A stretch of DNA of 64,000 bases from an uncultured Microbulbifer sp. (GTDB taxonomy: Bacteria; Pseudomonadota; Gammaproteobacteria; Pseudomonadales; Cellvibrionaceae). Position numbers and translations under genes: made by a program. Positions within the stretch are counted from its first letter, which is position 1. Every line of letters begins with the position of its first letter. Shown piece after piece: positions 62,491 to 64,000 of the stretch. A model generated the notes under the pieces. The model was not told the origin of the DNA. It saw only the letters and a list, made by a program, of their open reading frames with translations, and searched no databases. The DNA is taken from positions 1-64,000 of the forward strand of contig NZ_CANLDD010000010.1 of assembly GCF_947489355.1 (NCBI RefSeq), written 5' to 3'.

Positions 62491-63098
62491 TGGAGGAATC
62501 AAAGTGGCTGGAATTAATGGAAAGATTAGGCTTCGATTCAAATATTGAAACCTATTTAAAATTGCAGTCTCATTATGATAAAAAGCATCGCCATTATCAT
62601 AATTCCAGCCACATAAATGCCACATTAAAGAATTTAGAGCAAGTTAAGCATCTGGCAAATGACTATAATGCCTTGGAAATTGCCCTTTGGTTTCATGATG
62701 CTATCTACAAAGTTTTTTCATCAGGCAATGAGTTAAATAGCGCTAATTGGGCGTCTCAGTTTCTGAAGATAAATAAGGCTCAAGATAATTTTATAGAAAA
62801 TGTGCATCGATTAATTATGGCAACTCTACATAATACAGTATTCTATGACAATGATGAAAGGCTTATTGTAGATATTGATCTATCGATTCTGGGAAGTCAT
62901 GGTGAACTTTATAATAAGTTTGAGCTATGGGTGGGGAGGGAGTACAAGCTCATTCCCGGTTTCATATATAAGAAAAAGCGCAAAAAAATCTTAGAAGGCT
63001 TTCTGGCTAGAAAGAGAATATACTCCCATGAATATTTCTTTGAAAAGTTTGAGGAGTCAGCAAGAAAAAATATAAGAAATACTATTGATAGTTTATAA
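62490..63098 (+). CDS. Predicted metal-dependent HD-superfamily phosphohydrolase
   Basis: A 202-residue protein of the COG4339-like HD group. The metal ligands are H in HYHNSSHINATL, the HD pair in ALEIALWFHDAIYKV, and D in IVDIDLSILGS, in the expected order; VHRLIMATLHN supplies a further His. The C-terminal part (EGFLARKRIYSHEYFFEKFE) matches the family's closing helix. The substrate is unknown, probably a nucleotide or other phosphoester. It is coupled to the upstream HIT-like gene and followed by an attC-like site. Confidence 0.85.
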   Translation: MEESKWLELMERLGFDSNIETYLKLQSHYDKKHRHYHNSSHINATLKNLEQVKHLANDYNALEIALWFHDAIYKVFSSGNELNSANWASQFLKINKAQDNFIENVHRLIMATLHNTVFYDNDERLIVDIDLSILGSHGELYNKFELWVGREYKLIPGFIYKKKRKKILEGFLARKRIYSHEYFFEKFEESARKNIRNTIDSL

Positions 63099-63102
63099 AT
63101 CA

Positions 63103-63195
63103 TATCCGAAGCGCTGTAATCGGACCCTGCAAACTGCCACACTTTTTGCTCAAAAACCCCGCCAGCTTGTTGCGCAGTTGAGTTGTGCGTTATAC
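63103..63195 (+). repeat. attC-like site after the HD phosphohydrolase
   Basis: The right core GTTATAC (63189-63195) lies in the context GTGCGTTATAC. GCGCTGTAATCGGACC near 63111 matches the left inner arm of attC sites. CAAACTGC and GCAGTTG pair around a variable centre. The left core itself is worn. Confidence 0.5.
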
Positions 63196-63304
63196 GCACT
63201 GAGAGATGCCTTCTTTAACAGAGGCATAGATGAAAAACAAGAAAAGTTAGCCAGACGGTCTTACCGCCGCTATTGTAGCGCGATTATAGATAGCCACGTC
63301 GTCG

Positions 63305-63342
63305 CCATTGTGCGGGGCGCCATACGAACCCCCGCACAATGG
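63305..63342. terminator. Perfect 13-bp hairpin downstream of terC
   Basis: CCATTGTGCGGGG (63305-63317) pairs perfectly with CCCCGCACAATGG (63330-63342). It lies 23 bases beyond the terC stop and at the border of the cassette region. No long U run follows, so it is a probable but not classical terminator. Confidence 0.6.
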
Positions 63343-63364
63343 GCAGTGGTAGACCATTGCCCCC

Positions 63365-64000
63365 TTATTCCCCGCTGTCATTGCGTAGCCTGTGGTGTAA
63401 CTTGATCGGCGGGGCCTGCTGCTTCTTGCTGCGCAGGCGCAGGTTGAGCATCTCCACCATCATGGAGAAAGCCATGGCAAAGTAAATATACCCTTTGGGT
63501 ACATGCACATCAAAGCCTTCCACCACCAGGGTCAGACCCACCATAATCAGAAAGGCCAGCGCCAGTATCTTTACCGTTGGGTGCCGATCAACAAAATCAC
63601 CGATGGGTTTGGCCGCAACCAGCATCACAGCAACGGCCAGGACAATGGCAACCGCCATAATGGAAATCTCATCTACCAGTCCCACCGCGGTAATGACCGA
63701 ATCCAGGGAGAAGACAATATCCAGAAGTGCAATCTGCAACAGGACTATGCCGAAGCCGGCGCTGCCCAGAGTCGCGGCGTCCGTCTCTGCCCCTTCAAGG
63801 CTATTGTGGATTTCGTGGGTCGCCTTGCCTATCAGGAACAGGCCACCCCCAATCAAAATGATATCGCGCCCGGATATTTCCATTCCAAACAGGCTAAACA
63901 GGGGTTCTACCAACCCCATGATCCAGACGATGGAGAACAGCAGGGCCAAGCGGGTGACCATCGCCAGGGTCAGGCCAATAAAGCGCGCGAATTCCCGCTG
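63365..64000 (-). CDS. TerC family integral membrane protein (partial, runs off the right edge)
   Basis: The frame stays open to the last base, adding QREFARFIGLTLA before the first in-window ATG, so the true start lies outside the window. About 212 residues are visible. TerC/Alx-type features are LFSLDSVITAVGL (FSLDSVITAVG with its membrane Asp), IWIMGLVEPLF, GGLFLIGKATHEIHNSLEG and FLIMVGLTLVVEGFDVHVPKGYIYFAMAFSMMVEMLNLRLR. TerC/Alx proteins are linked to manganese export and tellurite or pH stress. It marks the return to core-like, GC-richer sequence. Confidence 0.92.
   Translation of the reverse strand, partial: QREFARFIGLTLAMVTRLALLFSIVWIMGLVEPLFSLFGMEISGRDIILIGGGLFLIGKATHEIHNSLEGAETDAATLGSAGFGIVLLQIALLDIVFSLDSVITAVGLVDEISIMAVAIVLAVAVMLVAAKPIGDFVDRHPTVKILALAFLIMVGLTLVVEGFDVHVPKGYIYFAMAFSMMVEMLNLRLRSKKQQAPPIKLHHRLRNDSGE

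Noticed and set aside
62425-62625. Minus-strand frame at the HIT-like/HD junction
   Set aside because: Antisense to two coupled plus-strand genes and without a ribosome site.
1-64000. CRISPR array, rRNA operon or complete prophage
   Set aside because: No regularly spaced repeat-spacer pattern, no rRNA-like sequence and no phage structural genes were seen on either strand.

Overview
The window looks like a chromosomal segment of a marine-type gammaproteobacterium, most like the Cellvibrionales (Microbulbifer or a relative). This rests on conserved gammaproteobacterial neighbourhoods: tRNA-Ile2(CAU) close to rpoD; the macromolecular synthesis cluster rpsU-yqeY-dnaG-rpoD beside tsaD-folB-folK; yrfG-hslR with hslO-pckA; prkA(yeaG)-yeaH-ycgB; and an OprC/NosA-type copper receptor with a DUF2946 gene. 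The genus is inference; no rRNA gene is present.

Layout. 1-1.35 kb: AT-rich accessory DNA with a divergent SUMF1/FGE-like gene, ending at tRNA-Ile2. 1.8-9.3 kb: dgkA, rpoD, dnaG, yqeY, rpsU (minus) and tsaD, folB, folK (plus). 9.3-12.9 kb: decayed gene relics, a membrane-anchored DJ-1/PfpI protein and a two-component pair. 12.9-16 kb: pteridine reductase and cca, a candidate small RNA with promoter and terminator, and an HTH plus receiver-like regulator. 16-21.1 kb: the ycgB-yeaH-yeaG stress module. 21.5-25.3 kb: galE, mmsA, mmsB. 25.5-30.2 kb: a repeat element, a secreted subtilase, an AI-2E-family permease and two tandem M15-like proteins. 30.3-37.1 kb: pckA, hslO, a DUF4124 protein, a DegP-like protease, hslR, yrfG, yhhN. 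37.3-43.5 kb: cysK, cysQ, a HicB-like orphan, a small outer-membrane barrel, the copper receptor and DUF2946. 43.7-52.1 kb: a 2OG oxygenase, then a seven-gene operon (membrane protein, RDD, SpoIIM, DUF4129, DUF4350, MoxR, DUF58). 52.5-53.8 kb: a secreted M20 amidohydrolase. Right edge: a truncated terC.

The most unusual part is 54.1-63.2 kb. Small plus-strand, mostly AT-rich genes (GFA-family, membrane, secreted hypotheticals, LprI-like, PhyH-like, HIT-like plus HD phosphohydrolase) are separated by sequences with attC architecture. No integron integrase is in the window, so it looks like a cassette array without its integrase (CALIN) or the distal part of a chromosomal integron. It has been broken up by mobile elements: an IS256-family fragment, a group IIC intron 5' remnant whose boundary falls inside an attC site, and an IS91-type tyrosine recombinase plus transposase remnant. 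The recombinase relic itself carries a copy of the structured repeat also found at 25.5 kb.

The core genes cover replication initiation, transcription, translation, folate, cysteine, valine catabolism, gluconeogenesis and redox or heat-stress protein care. The accessory blocks flank them at tRNA-Ile2 on the left and before terC on the right.
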